Positions 31,612 through 42,302 of a DNA stretch of 64,000 nucleotides are shown in pieces. This DNA comes from Leidyana gryllorum EB-2025a (Eukaryota > Apicomplexa): NCBI GenBank assembly GCA_048772705.1, contig JBLWGC010000036.1:186001-250000 (forward strand). Reading direction: 5' to 3'. A program made the translations under genes and the position numbers. Position 1 is the first letter of the stretch, and every line of letters starts with the position of its first letter. The notes under the pieces are model-generated. The model did not search any database and was not told the DNA's origin. It saw nothing but the letters and a program-made list of their open reading frames with translations.

Positions 31612-34600
31612 TTACTGGCTCTGCATCTCCAAGTCATCCCAGTCCAGCACATCTGTTGCTTCCTTAGAGAAATCACTGAGGCCTGATGATGAAGTATTGG
31701 ACTCATCAGCTTCAGCTTCCGCCCCAGGGAAGACCGTTGATGTTGTGGTTAGCTGAAGTTGGATCGGTTTGATTGGGGCTGCGAGGTCCCGATCGCTCAA
31801 GGGATTTTCAGCCGCATAACTCTTGGCTTCCTCAATGATGGCGGAGGCAATGGCTAGTCTTCTTCTACGTGTGAGGGATAAGGAGTCCTGATGTGTTCCT
31901 GTAGCCGGGAGCTCAAAAGGATACATGATCTCCAAGGCCTGATCGAGTTCCACTGGGTCCGCTTCCATGACGGATCCGATAGTCATGAATCCGGCGGCTC
32001 GAAGGCACTGGGCACGTTGGCCCACCTACGCATCGCTTATCCAATCAAAAACGTGGAGACACTCACTCGTAGCATCGGCAATACTTGCAACCGGGCCGTC
32101 AGCTCATCTTCTTCCGGCTTATACTCCGCCTCAGTCAGCAAAGCAGCCGCATGTTTGAACAACGCGCTAAGAGTGCCCAGTTCAAGTGTGGCAGTTGCTA
32201 GAGCGAGGGAGTTGGCCATAAAGCCGACATCTCTCTTCAAGTTGTGGATGTCTTTAGGGCTGAGGTCGTAGCTGCATGGAGAAAGATGTGGCAACATCAA
32301 TCCCGAACGATAGCTTACACATGTACGATTTTCTGTAGAGGATTGTGTAACTCGAGCAGCTCGTATAACAGAACCGCTACATAGAAACGGGCGTGTGCCC
32401 ATACTGAGCGTCTGATCATGAGCCCTGTGGGCGACATCTCCCCACTAAAGACAGCCTGATACACTTCCGTGATATCGGCTATCGGCATCTCCTTCAGCTC
32501 GAACTACAGAGCGTCTATGGTCACTGCCGCACACACTCACCTTTCTGCACAGACGCACATCCAGACCACACTGTTGCGCCACACAGCTGACCGTCTCTCC
32601 GCTTGTGACGGGCTGGCTCAGAAAGCTTCGCAATACATTCCATTGGACTGCGAGCCCAGTTGTATTAGAGCGACTCTTGAAAATTGTCAGGGGTATGCAC
32701 AAGTAGAATATGTGGAGGAGCGAGTGGAGGTGTAAGCCGCGCCAAAAGATGTTGAGCACATCACTGAGGGATTCGAGGGCGTCCGGCAGCCTTAATCCAG
32801 AACCAATGACAGCTCGTCCGAGTGGCGAAAGTATAAACTGTCCATTCGGTAGTGGTGTGTGTGGTATCAGTGTCTCTTGCGGGCTGATCTGTGGCAGTGG
32901 TTGGCCCAAAATCCTGGCATTAGACAAGTTTGAGATGTCAGCTGTTTGATCTGCACTGCTGTGGCTCACATATTGTGTACGAGCTCCCAGTGGGTTTTGG
33001 GATGCACGCCTAACGACTGGAGGTATACGCGGGCGTAGCCACTGAATGCCATCGAGTCCGGAGAGTCCTCATCACGGAACATTCCCGTTGGTGTGCACAA
33101 TATCAGAGGACTGGTCACTATTGGGGCCAGCATGCTCGATCCAAAGGATTCGATAGGATTGGCAGATTGGGAAGCAGGTTGCAGGGGCCACACGCATTGG
33201 AAGTGAAAAAGTCCGCGGAGGGCAATGTCTACGTAAGACTTGAATGCGTCCACCGGATGCTGGAGTCCAGCCAAAGTGCCCTGTTTCAGTTCATCAAAGA
33301 GGGCCACACCATCCCAGGTCGGATACAAGACGAACATTTCGAGTACCAAGCGGGCCAACAGCGGACCTCTCAATGCCGACGTACAGGTCAGATCGGGAGA
33401 AGAAATCATAGCGGAGAAGTGACTCTCGAAATCGATCCCTTTGACATTCGGAGGAATCAATATGACCTCTCCTTTGTTACCACTTCGGCCCGCCCTTCCA
33501 GCCATCTGGTGGAACTGCACCCGATTGTGCAAATCACGTTCACTGAGTCGCATTATAACTCGAGAGACGGGTAAATTGACTCCCATTGCCAACGTTGATG
33601 TCGATGCCAACACTCGCAACGTCCCAGAACAATACGCTCCTTCAATCAACCGACGTTCTCCGGGACTCAAACCTGATGACCGCCGTTTAATGTCAGCTCG
33701 CCAATTGTAGAAAAGAACTTACCACCATGATGATAGGCCACACCCGCCAGCAAGGCGCGTCTCAGCAGAGGATTCAACTCGGCTGGAGCGACTACTCGTG
33801 CCAATTGTTGGACCAACTCGACCCTGCGGGGACAATGCAGGCAATTGTTCAGCCTATCTAAAGCCCCGATGTCCCCGTTGTCCATCTTGATCTGGACTTC
33901 AAACAATGCTAATTGACAGACGAGGGTCGCCACGAGTGCCGCAGTGCGCTCAGCGGTATTGCGGGTCGGACAGAATATTAGTACATTCTCCGGGGCTCCT
34001 TCTGGCTGAACACATTGACGCCAAATTTCGTAGCTCAACGCCCCAAGGCTTTCAGGGTCCCGGACGACTACTTCGGAATCCATTCCGATGCCGAGATCCT
34101 CAATCGATTGCCCAATGTTTGTGGGCAATGGGGAGACGTCCAGGGTGAAGGTGAATTGCATCGGTGGGAGTGTGGTCAGATAGCTCCATTCCTGGCTCCC
34201 ATGAGGGTCGTATGTCTTCATCTCTCTTCCATTCCGCAAACTCCAAGTCAAGTCCCTCGGTCGTTCGAAGGCCTTGTAGGGCACAGCGTTTAGCCATCGG
34301 GCCAGCTATGTCCTCGTGTTGGTGCACAGACGGTCTGAACTATCATTCCCACCTCGTCCATATTGCTCAGAGTTGCGGACAGACACACCATCTGAATTGG
34401 GCGTCTCTGTTGTCGTTGTTGGTATTTGTTGATCATCACGATTTTGCTCAATAAGACTTCAATCAGATACCCTCTGAGGCGGCGGTACACATTCGGAATG
34501 GTTCAGACCTCTCGTTAGAGGCTCACCGATTGGGGTCAGATATCTCGTGCGCCTCATCAACTACGATCACACCAAGTCTATCCATTGGATGAGGTTCGTT

Positions 34601-35628
34601 GAGAGAGTACGGCTGAATGGTACTCTTTATCTCCGTGACGAGTTCAGAATCATCTTTCCCGGTGTGAGACAGAAATTCAGAGAGCGGTCTCGCCATCAAC
34701 AGCCGATTGATTAGACTATTCGCCTTCTCCACCGTGCAGATGGAGACGTCCATTGTCGGCGTCCATGAGCCCACAGAGGTCATGCCGCCATAAAAGGCAC
34801 CCAAGCGACAGCCCAGAGCCGCAGGCAGAGCATTCCGTGTCTTGGAGCCCATCTCATCATCTTGGAGATCTTCCGAAGGCTCTAAAGTACGCCAGTTATC
34901 GACGAACTTGGAGCGCCAGCCCTGATATTTCTCCTCACAGATTGCGACATGTGGAAAAATGGCAATCCCGCTACGCCCCGCATAGCAAAGCTCACGGAGG
35001 ATTATCAAGTCGGCGACGAGAGTTTTTCCTCCAGAGGTGGGGGCAGCGTAGACGACGTTTCGGCCTACGTCGCCCGTCTGGCCTTCCTCAGCGGCGAAGA
35101 CGAGTTGCAGTACCTCCTTTTGCCAATCGAAGAGAGTTTTTATGTTGGCTGTGGCAGCGAAACTCCTGAGGTCAGAAGAGGTGGACAGGTTGAGGGAAGT
35201 GTGACCTCACTCCCCAACAGCCCTTGGAAGGGGACAGAAGTTTAAGAGATCCAAGTCATCGCTGTTTCCCCGGCAATACTCAATTAGAGCTGAGGAGTTG
35301 TTGGAGATGAGGGAACTTTTGGGGCCGAGTTCTAAACAGAAAGATGAGAGGTGATGGATGCCTCGTCGGCAGGTGTCGACGTACTCTCGACCCCGTTTTT
35401 TTCCAGTATGGCTTGATCGCGTGCAAATACTCGAAAGCCGGCGGGTTTGGCGAAGACTCTCCCGTGTAGGCTAACATAGACCGTATTGTTATTATTGGTG
35501 ACCTTCTTCTTGTCCTCCAGTGACCGCCAGATTCCGACTCTCCGATGAACAATGTCCTTTTTGCTCACTTGATCGCGGTCTACCGCATGTACCTTGGGCT
35601 TGGTGGGCAGCTGACGACGCTTACGCAT
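31612..35628 (-). CDS. HELQ/POLQ-type superfamily 2 helicase
   Basis: DNA repair helicase most like HELQ and the helicase part of DNA polymerase theta; no polymerase domain is present. Exon 1 (MRKRRQLPTKPK...) splices at 35387 (A|GTACGT to TCTGTTTAG, 52 nt) in phase to LGPKSSLISNNSSALIEY, which has no ATG of its own. That is why I start at 35628. Helicase motifs: LFDWQKEVLQLV, YAAPTSGGKTLVADLIIL, VIVVDEAHE, MVCLSATLSN, NVLIFCPTRNTAERTAALV, GVAYHHGG then LSPGERRLIEGAYCSG, VLASTSTLAMGVNLPVSRVI and QMAGRAGRSG. The C-terminal part has a helix-hairpin-helix-like stretch (RAQCLRAAGFMTIGSVMEAD). The last 60 residues are acidic. Exon 1 is 6 bp from the auxilin-like stop. Confidence 0.88.
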
Positions 35629-35633
35629 GAAAC

Positions 35634-36897
35634 CTATATCGGTTTTTTCTGATAGGCTTCATGGAGACTGTTGAAAATGGTTTCGAGGGTATACTGAGAA
35701 AATGGTCGTGTGGGAATGAATGTTCGAACGACATACCTTTTGGGCTGCCGAACACGATTGGTGGCGATCTGGATGAACGAGAAGCAGTGCCTGTCTGTTG
35801 GACGTCTAGATGACAGATGACTCCCTCTACAGTCATACCTGTAAGTGGGTTTGATCAAAGACGCATTTGTTGTCAACTCTCCTAAGCTGGGACCTCGCCA
35901 GTTCATCTCGGGAGGGAGTACCTATTGGGTGGGACTTTGTGTGAAGAAAGCTGTGACAGATCAAACAACTCACAGAATCTAAAGTGCCCAATAACGTTCG
36001 CGGGTCTTTGATGGTACTGTCACTGGTCCGAGCCCAAGTGCGTAACTTGAGCACCAGTTCATCGTCGACTTCCGTTTTTGCTTCGCCCATGAATCCCAGA
36101 GTAGACGTCGTTGGATTATTATTGCTGCTGGCGGCCGCTGGAGTGTCATCCAACAAGTCTTTGTGCTCGACTTTGGCCGCTTTCATGACATTCTTCGGGG
36201 TGGGGGAATCCGCCGCTCCGATTAAATCCATCGGCAAGCAACCCGGGCTTCCCGCAGCGGTATTTTTCACTATAGGCGGTACGGTCACAGGCGGGCTCGA
36301 GCTTGCCGCCTTGAGAGGTACCGATGGGGAGGCGGCTTGAGATGAGAGCGGTACTTGTGACCGACTGGGAGGGGACGCCACAGGGTTCAGGGAGGCCTCG
36401 GTGGCTGCCACACAATTGCGTTTCACGAGCGCCTTGGTCGGGGGGACGAGGATGCGCAGGTGTATGAGTGGCGACCCGACGCAGGGAATGTCCAATTCGT
36501 GACACGGTACGAAAACGGTGTGAGTTCCGCGTTGCATTGCGGTCGAGATCATTGCTTGTGGGACAGCCTCCCGAATATATTGTGGGAGGCTCTCCACAAT
36601 TCGTCGTAGAGTCGTAGTATTGTTATTGGGGGCTGAGTCAATGGAGGTGCTGCGCATCCCATTCGGGGCGACCACGCAATAATTACCCATTTCAACCCGC
36701 GGGGGCCCAGACATCCGGTTTCGGTAGTCAATGATGTCGTATTTGATCGCCATTCCCCCCATGGGCCCGAACGATGCAGCAAGCAGAGAATTCACATCAC
36801 CGCCGTCTGCTCCCACCGTATGCCGGCTCAGCTGCTCTTCCAATGTCTCCTTCGCCCTGGTGAAGATGGTGGCGAACCCCCGACCCAGCTGCTCCAT
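35634..36897 (-). CDS. Auxilin-like protein with C-terminal J domain
   Basis: Likely a J-domain co-chaperone that recruits Hsp70 to uncoat clathrin vesicles or a related role. The N-terminal half (GRGFATIFTRAKETLEEQL, VGSPLIHLRILVPP) has no named domain. A Pro/Ser/Ala-rich linker follows. The C-terminus begins DELVLKLRTWARTSDSTIKDPRTLLGTLDS, the helix before the J domain in auxilins, then GTPSRDELARSQ, then after an intron (about 35800-35833) QALLLVHPDRH with the HPD motif, and after another (35695-35739) YTLETIFNSLHEAYQKKPI. The HPD is seen only after splicing. The exon just before it (RRVDNKCVFDQTHLQ) is unusual for helix II, so one splice site may differ. The protein is about 380 residues. 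The start is 36 bp from the divergent phosphatase-like gene. Confidence 0.8.
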
Positions 36898-36933
36898 CCC
36901 CGCGAAATTGACCGAGAAAAATTGTGCTGAGAT

Positions 36934-39150
36934 ATGGGTGATGTCTCAGCCCCATCTCCTGGAGCCCTTCTAGGAAGAAGACGGGGAACCAGCACTGCAG
37001 AGAAGAGACGAAGACCGCGATCGAAAGGCTCTCCTCCGCCCCCTCAAGTCAACAAGGTTCCCCCGGCTGCGGAAGAAGGCCATCTAGTGGATAGCTGTAG
37101 CGCTGCCGGGAGTCTCGTCGAGGTTACTCCCTCCCCTGAAGTCACAGACAGTCCCACGGCTGCCTCATGCGAGGCGTTAGATGAGACATTAGCGTTTGGT
37201 ACACCTCAAGACTTAACATATCTACTCAGTCTCGAGGGTTATGTCGGTGCGATACGGCTGAAAGACGGTCTGTTTCTCGGAGACCAACTCGCAGCAATTG
37301 ACCAAGATTTCTTCAATGCTAATCTGGTACTGTATGTTATAAACTGTAGCGGCGACGAGATTGCAAACCACTTCGAGGGACAATGTATCAACGGACAACC
37401 GATAACCTATCTGACTTTCAACTGGCGTGATGCCGATGGTGAGGTAAGCACAATAACAGCTTGCGCTGATTATCACCTCTGAGAGGGACACACACACACA
37501 CAGAGAATACTGACACCGAGAGGCAACTCGCTAAGACGCATCTGCAACGTCATCGACACGGCCGAGGCAACTGGAGCCAGTTGTTTGGTGCATTCCAAGT
37601 TTGGCAAGTCCCGTGCTGTCTGCAGTGTCTGTGGCTACTTGATGATTCGGTGAGTCACCATACCATAAACTCCCTTAATCCCCCACCCCTCCCCGGGCGT
37701 CAATCTCTGTGTCTCGACATCGATCGTGCTCGACAGCTATCGTTGGTCTGCGGCTAAAGCATTGGAGTTTCTGATCACTCGCCGACCGGATCTCACACTA
37801 AGGCGGAGCTTCGTCCGTCAAATACTGGCTCTCGAGAAGAGACTCTCGAAAGAGTCCGATCTACGAATATCAAACAACTGGGATGGTGAGCTCCCTCGAC
37901 ACTGTTTGCCCACTTCCGCGCGCGCAGAGTTTGTCAGCAAGTTTCCCGAAGATGAGCTGCTTTTGCGTAACACTTTCAAGAATTCTCACGTCAACGAAGC
38001 CTCTGCCACATTGGCGCAATGCAATGGTCCGAAACAGGGTGGTCGGAACGGCACAAATAATGCCTCGCTCGGTGAAACTCGGGTACAATGGAGATCCACT
38101 GAGTTCATCGAAGAGTCCTACAAAGGTCCACCCCCGCGGATTGGAGCACCTCCCCCACTCAAATCGAATTTGAAGCACAGGCGACCCAAGGCCAGCCGCC
38201 GAAGAGCGACCGCGTTGGAGGATTCTCAGATTGTCGCTGCCCCCACTCGCAGCGCTGTCAAACCGGATGATAAAAGAGGACGAAGAAATCAAAGCGAAAA
38301 GAAGAAGACAAGGTCCCTGAGCCCACCCCAGGAGACACGAGTTATCGCATCGATCGTCAGTGTCCCGGAGGCTCCAGCTCGACGCACTATAGCCAATGTG
38401 GCCGAACTGCGGCACATTGGCCCGCAGACGGAGATGCGCAGAACGACTACACAAGCTGTGCCAGCTCCCTCCTCCTCTCATGACACCCCTCCCCATTGGG
38501 TTACGGCAACAGCCGCTGATCCGTTAATCGCTCGAGTCGACGCCAATCTCACTGGTCGCCACATACGACGCTATGCTTCGGCGACGGACTCCTATCGGAC
38601 CTCGAACGTCCAAAGATCGGATGTCCCCACGGTTCAACCCACACGGATCCGGTGGCCGCACACGATCAGAGGAAGTGTGCCTCCTTTGCCCGTTGGCTAC
38701 CCGCCAATGCCCCCCCATAGTTATCAGACCACAGCTGCCTATTGTACCCCTCCTATGCAGGTTGCGCCTGAGTATCAGTCATCTCAGCGTCTCCCGATGC
38801 CTCCGGCCATCGCGGAGTCGCCTCTTGCTCTCCAGCAACACGGGTACGTCCATTGCCTCCTCCTCACTTCCGGAACGCTTTTTGATGTCAGAGACAAAAG
38901 GGTTAGGGTGCATTCGGAACGACGACCTCTCTCACACGAGCCCGGCCTCCCTGGTGGCAGTCAGCGTCGATCTGTGAGCCCCCATAGGCTGCTACAACCA
39001 TCTCCTCTACACAAGCTGGATCAGATGAATCAACTAAATCGGCAACAACAGAGTCGTTTCGCAGCACAGAATTCCTACATTCGACCCTTTTTTGTCCGAG
39101 CAGACAATCAACCACCCAAGTGGGGGAGGCTCAATCCTCATATAGCCTAA
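36934..39150 (+). CDS. Dual-specificity-phosphatase fold lacking the catalytic cysteine
   Basis: After a basic, Pro-rich N-terminus of about 60 residues, a DSP domain runs from LTYLLSLEGYVGAIRLKDG to RRSFVRQILALEKRL. The signature loop reads LVHSKFGKSRAVCSV: the HCxxxxxR motif has Ser in place of the nucleophilic Cys (TCC codon at about 37596). The Arg and the following YRWSAAKALEFLITRRPDL are normal. Two introns (near 37440 and 37650) fit in phase. Such a protein should bind phospho-residues without hydrolysing them, as known for STYX-type pseudophosphatases. The C-terminal tail of about 430 residues is Arg/Pro/Ser-rich and without known domains. A sequencing error is unlikely to explain the change, as the frame and surrounding motif are intact. 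Confidence 0.85.
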
Positions 39151-39210
39151 ATCGCGCAGTGCTTCCAACTCTAACTTCTCCGCCCCTAAAGTGGAGAAGC
39201 AATGTTGAAC

Positions 39211-42200
39211 TCACTCGCGATCGATCCAGCAGTTGTCACTCACCAACACTGTGCCCTCGTCCGGCACCGAGTCTGAGCTGCCAGGTGGATGAGCAGCACT
39301 TGACAGGAGGGAAGCCCCAGCGGTTATTTCCTTGGGCGCGAGCGGTGTGGCTGGATGGTCTCCACCCTCTTGGGTATTTTGTCCACTCAATAATGCATCA
39401 CCGCATTTCACCAACAACTCCTGCACCTCCCGGACTGATGCCATCCGATACTTTGCGCGACTCAATCGGCCAGACACACTGAGACAACCGAGTTGACAAG
39501 TGACGACAAGAGACCTGGACTCACGTGACACTGAAGAAGTTGTCAGAATCTCGGGCTGTTGGTGACGCTGCATCCGATACCGCCAACGCTACCAGGTCTC
39601 TACTACTACCAGAGAAAGACTTCATGACTGGTGGAGGGTCTGTCATACTCTCCAAGAGAGAGTATATATTCTCGTCCGAGCTCGGATATGTACCCAAACA
39701 GGCCACAAAGTCATACCACTCTCGTCCGGTCTCCTGAAGTATGCGGTCGAGAACTTGGCGGAGTAATTTCTCGCGCGAGCACGACGCCGGTCGGATTTCT
39801 ATCGACTTGGAGTTCAAACTGACATCAACTGACCCTTGGGGTACATTCGCCAAGGGCCCCGCCCACAAATGTACCAGCAGCTCGCGCGCGTGTGCTTGAC
39901 TCACATCGTCCTGCAAGTCTTCCCAATGCCACGTTATCGCCGCAGCAGTTGTGTCGATATAGCTGCCAGGCGACCGACGTTGCACCCACTCCACGATTTT
40001 GTGCACTTCGGGCATCCACGACTTGGCTTCCAGATCCAGCCGTTCCGGGACCACCAAGTCCACCCAGTGACCCTCCAGATCTCTGAAGGAGGCGCGAAGT
40101 GGGAAAACAAAGCCGCCTTTACGCCTCACTGCCCCACCTGAAGGCACATCCTTTGCTCGCCACCAACACTGCTGGAATTCCACCGAAGAGTTTATCCATC
40201 ACAGCTGGCGACGCAGCAGATGATATGATAAGTGTAGTGGTGCTGCAGGCAGCGAGCCGTTTCAATGCTTGGTGAACGTGCTGTGGGATCTGCACCAGAC
40301 TCTTGAATTGCTTCATGGCCAAACCTCGTTGCCCTTTGGACGGCACCATACAATCGATCAACTCCACCATAATAAGTCGAGAGCCGGCTTTTTGCATAGA
40401 CTCCACAAACTGATCCGAGTTCAGCAGCGGCGGGATCGCAGCCCGGACTTCTTCACCCTCTTCACAAGCGTCAAACAGTGTATCCAGGAAACTCTCAGCC
40501 CACTTCTGACTCGTGTGTGTCATCACATGCCGGAAGCAGTAACTGGGAGGGAAGATATGCACAGCATTGTTCAGAAGAGGGAAGATCTCACTCGTGCCGG
40601 CTTCGGCGCTCGTCGGGAGACATACTGAGTGCCTCTTTCAGCACTGTTGCGGACTCGTCCAGGTTCCACGGGTTCAGTCGCAGCGCCCCCGCGCCGAGAG
40701 ATTGCGAGGCGCCAGCGAACTCGGACAAAACCAATACCCCATGACGACCTTTCTATCTCGGCAGTTTGGAGGGTATCGCGGCGGGCGACGCGCTCACCTG
40801 GGCAACAACGTACTCAAAGGCCACCAGATTCATCCCATCACGCAGAGAAGTGATAAAGGCGACATCTGAGGCTCTGTACAGCGCCACAAGCTGAGGAAAG
40901 GCAAGGGATTGATCGAGATAGTGGATAGGCTGGAACCCCAAACCACCACGCCGTCCATTGATTTTGCCAACCATTTCGTGGACCTGTGACACGTCACATT
41001 GAGGCCAACAATTGATCAGTTGCGCACCGCAGATTTGAGACGCTGATATTCCGGAACGTCAGATCGACTGGGAACCGCAAGCTGGACTAAAACACACTTT
41101 GCTCGCCATTCCGGATACAACTCCAGAAAGCGATCGAAAGCATTGAGCTTATGCGGGATGCCTTTCATATAGTCCAATCGATCGACACCCAGGATGACTT
41201 TCCTGGACTCGCCAAACTGTCTCCGAAGCCGAGCCACATGCGCTTTCACATCATCATCTTTGATCATGTTCACAAACTGCAACGGCTCTATGCCAATGGG
41301 GATCGAGGCGCACTTGACAACACCTCCGCCGATTGGGGTTGCATCGATACCGTCCGCTGCACCTTCCAGACCGAGTAGATAGCGACAGCTCTGCATGAAA
41401 TGGCGTTGGTAGTCGTACACGTGAAAGGCCAACAGGTTGGCTGCCAACAGCCCAGTTAGAATCTCCGTGCGGAACGGAAGCATCCGAAACACCTCGTGTG
41501 CTGCAAACCAAAACAAACGACACCCAGTCTCTGTCAACACGTAACATCACTCACTCGGCCACGGGGTGTGCAGAAACCATCCAATACGGAGATGAGGACA
41601 CCGATCCCTCAACATACGCGGCACCAACATGAGGTGATAGTCATGAACCCAGATGTAGGGCTTGTCATCTCTAACGACATAAACATTGCCGAATACCAGT
41701 ACATCACCTAATCAGAATGCCTACTCTGGATACTGTTCGCAAGCTTTAATAATAGCATCAGTAAACATCTCATTGGCTTTGAGGTAGTACGAGAACTCCT
41801 CGTGCACCGTGTCCACGCTGCCCACGTCCATCGGAGGGGGCACATAGTGGAACAACGGCCACAGTATATTGTTGCAGAAACCATTATAGAAGTACTCAAT
41901 GGTCTCTGGCGCCAGGTATGACACCGCAACGAAGGGACACTCCACTCACTCTGATCTAGGAAAACTGGATAAGAACCCTCCTCTTGACATCGCTTGAGCA
42001 CCGCGGGCTGCAACGCAACATCGATCTCTCCACCCGGCCATCCCATCCACAGACAGTCTATGCCACTAACGCCCCTTAGCGCCGACACCAAACCACCCGA
42101 ACTCCGCGACACTGCGAATTCCCCATCAGGCTTAACTGTAACCGTAATCGGCAATCTGTTAGCCACCACGATGGCCCGGGTATCGCTATCATTATAAATG

Positions 42201-42271
42201 TTAGTCCACCTCGACAATTCTTACTGCTTCGATGGAAGCTTAACCACTGACTGTGTGAGATTGTCCGACAT
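39211..42271 (-). CDS. Trehalose-6-phosphate synthase/phosphatase fusion with degenerate phosphatase half
   Basis: GT20 trehalose-6-phosphate synthase fused to a HAD phosphatase-like domain, as in class II plant and apicomplexan proteins. The exon-1 start [15 protein letters not shown] splices at 42222 in phase to [15 protein letters not shown]. The synthase half keeps [81 protein letters not shown] and [13 protein letters not shown], so it should be active with UDP-glucose and glucose 6-phosphate. In the phosphatase half the DxDGT motif reads VELIDCM, the SGR motif reads ISSAAS, and the AEHG and late GDDxxDE motifs are also changed. It is probably non-catalytic and regulatory. There are about ten exons. 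The gene stops 60 bp from the convergent pseudophosphatase. Confidence 0.92.
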
Positions 42272-42302
42272 GTCTTTCAATCTATTTTTGCACTATCGCC
42301 AC

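Noticed and set aside
31612-35628. Full DNA polymerase theta
   Set aside because: Only the helicase part is present; the stop at 31612 follows an acidic tail and no polymerase A motifs are seen on this strand.
35332-35628. Independent small basic protein gene
   Set aside because: Consensus splice sites join it in phase to the helicase, which otherwise has no start codon; kept only as a possible intron-retention product.
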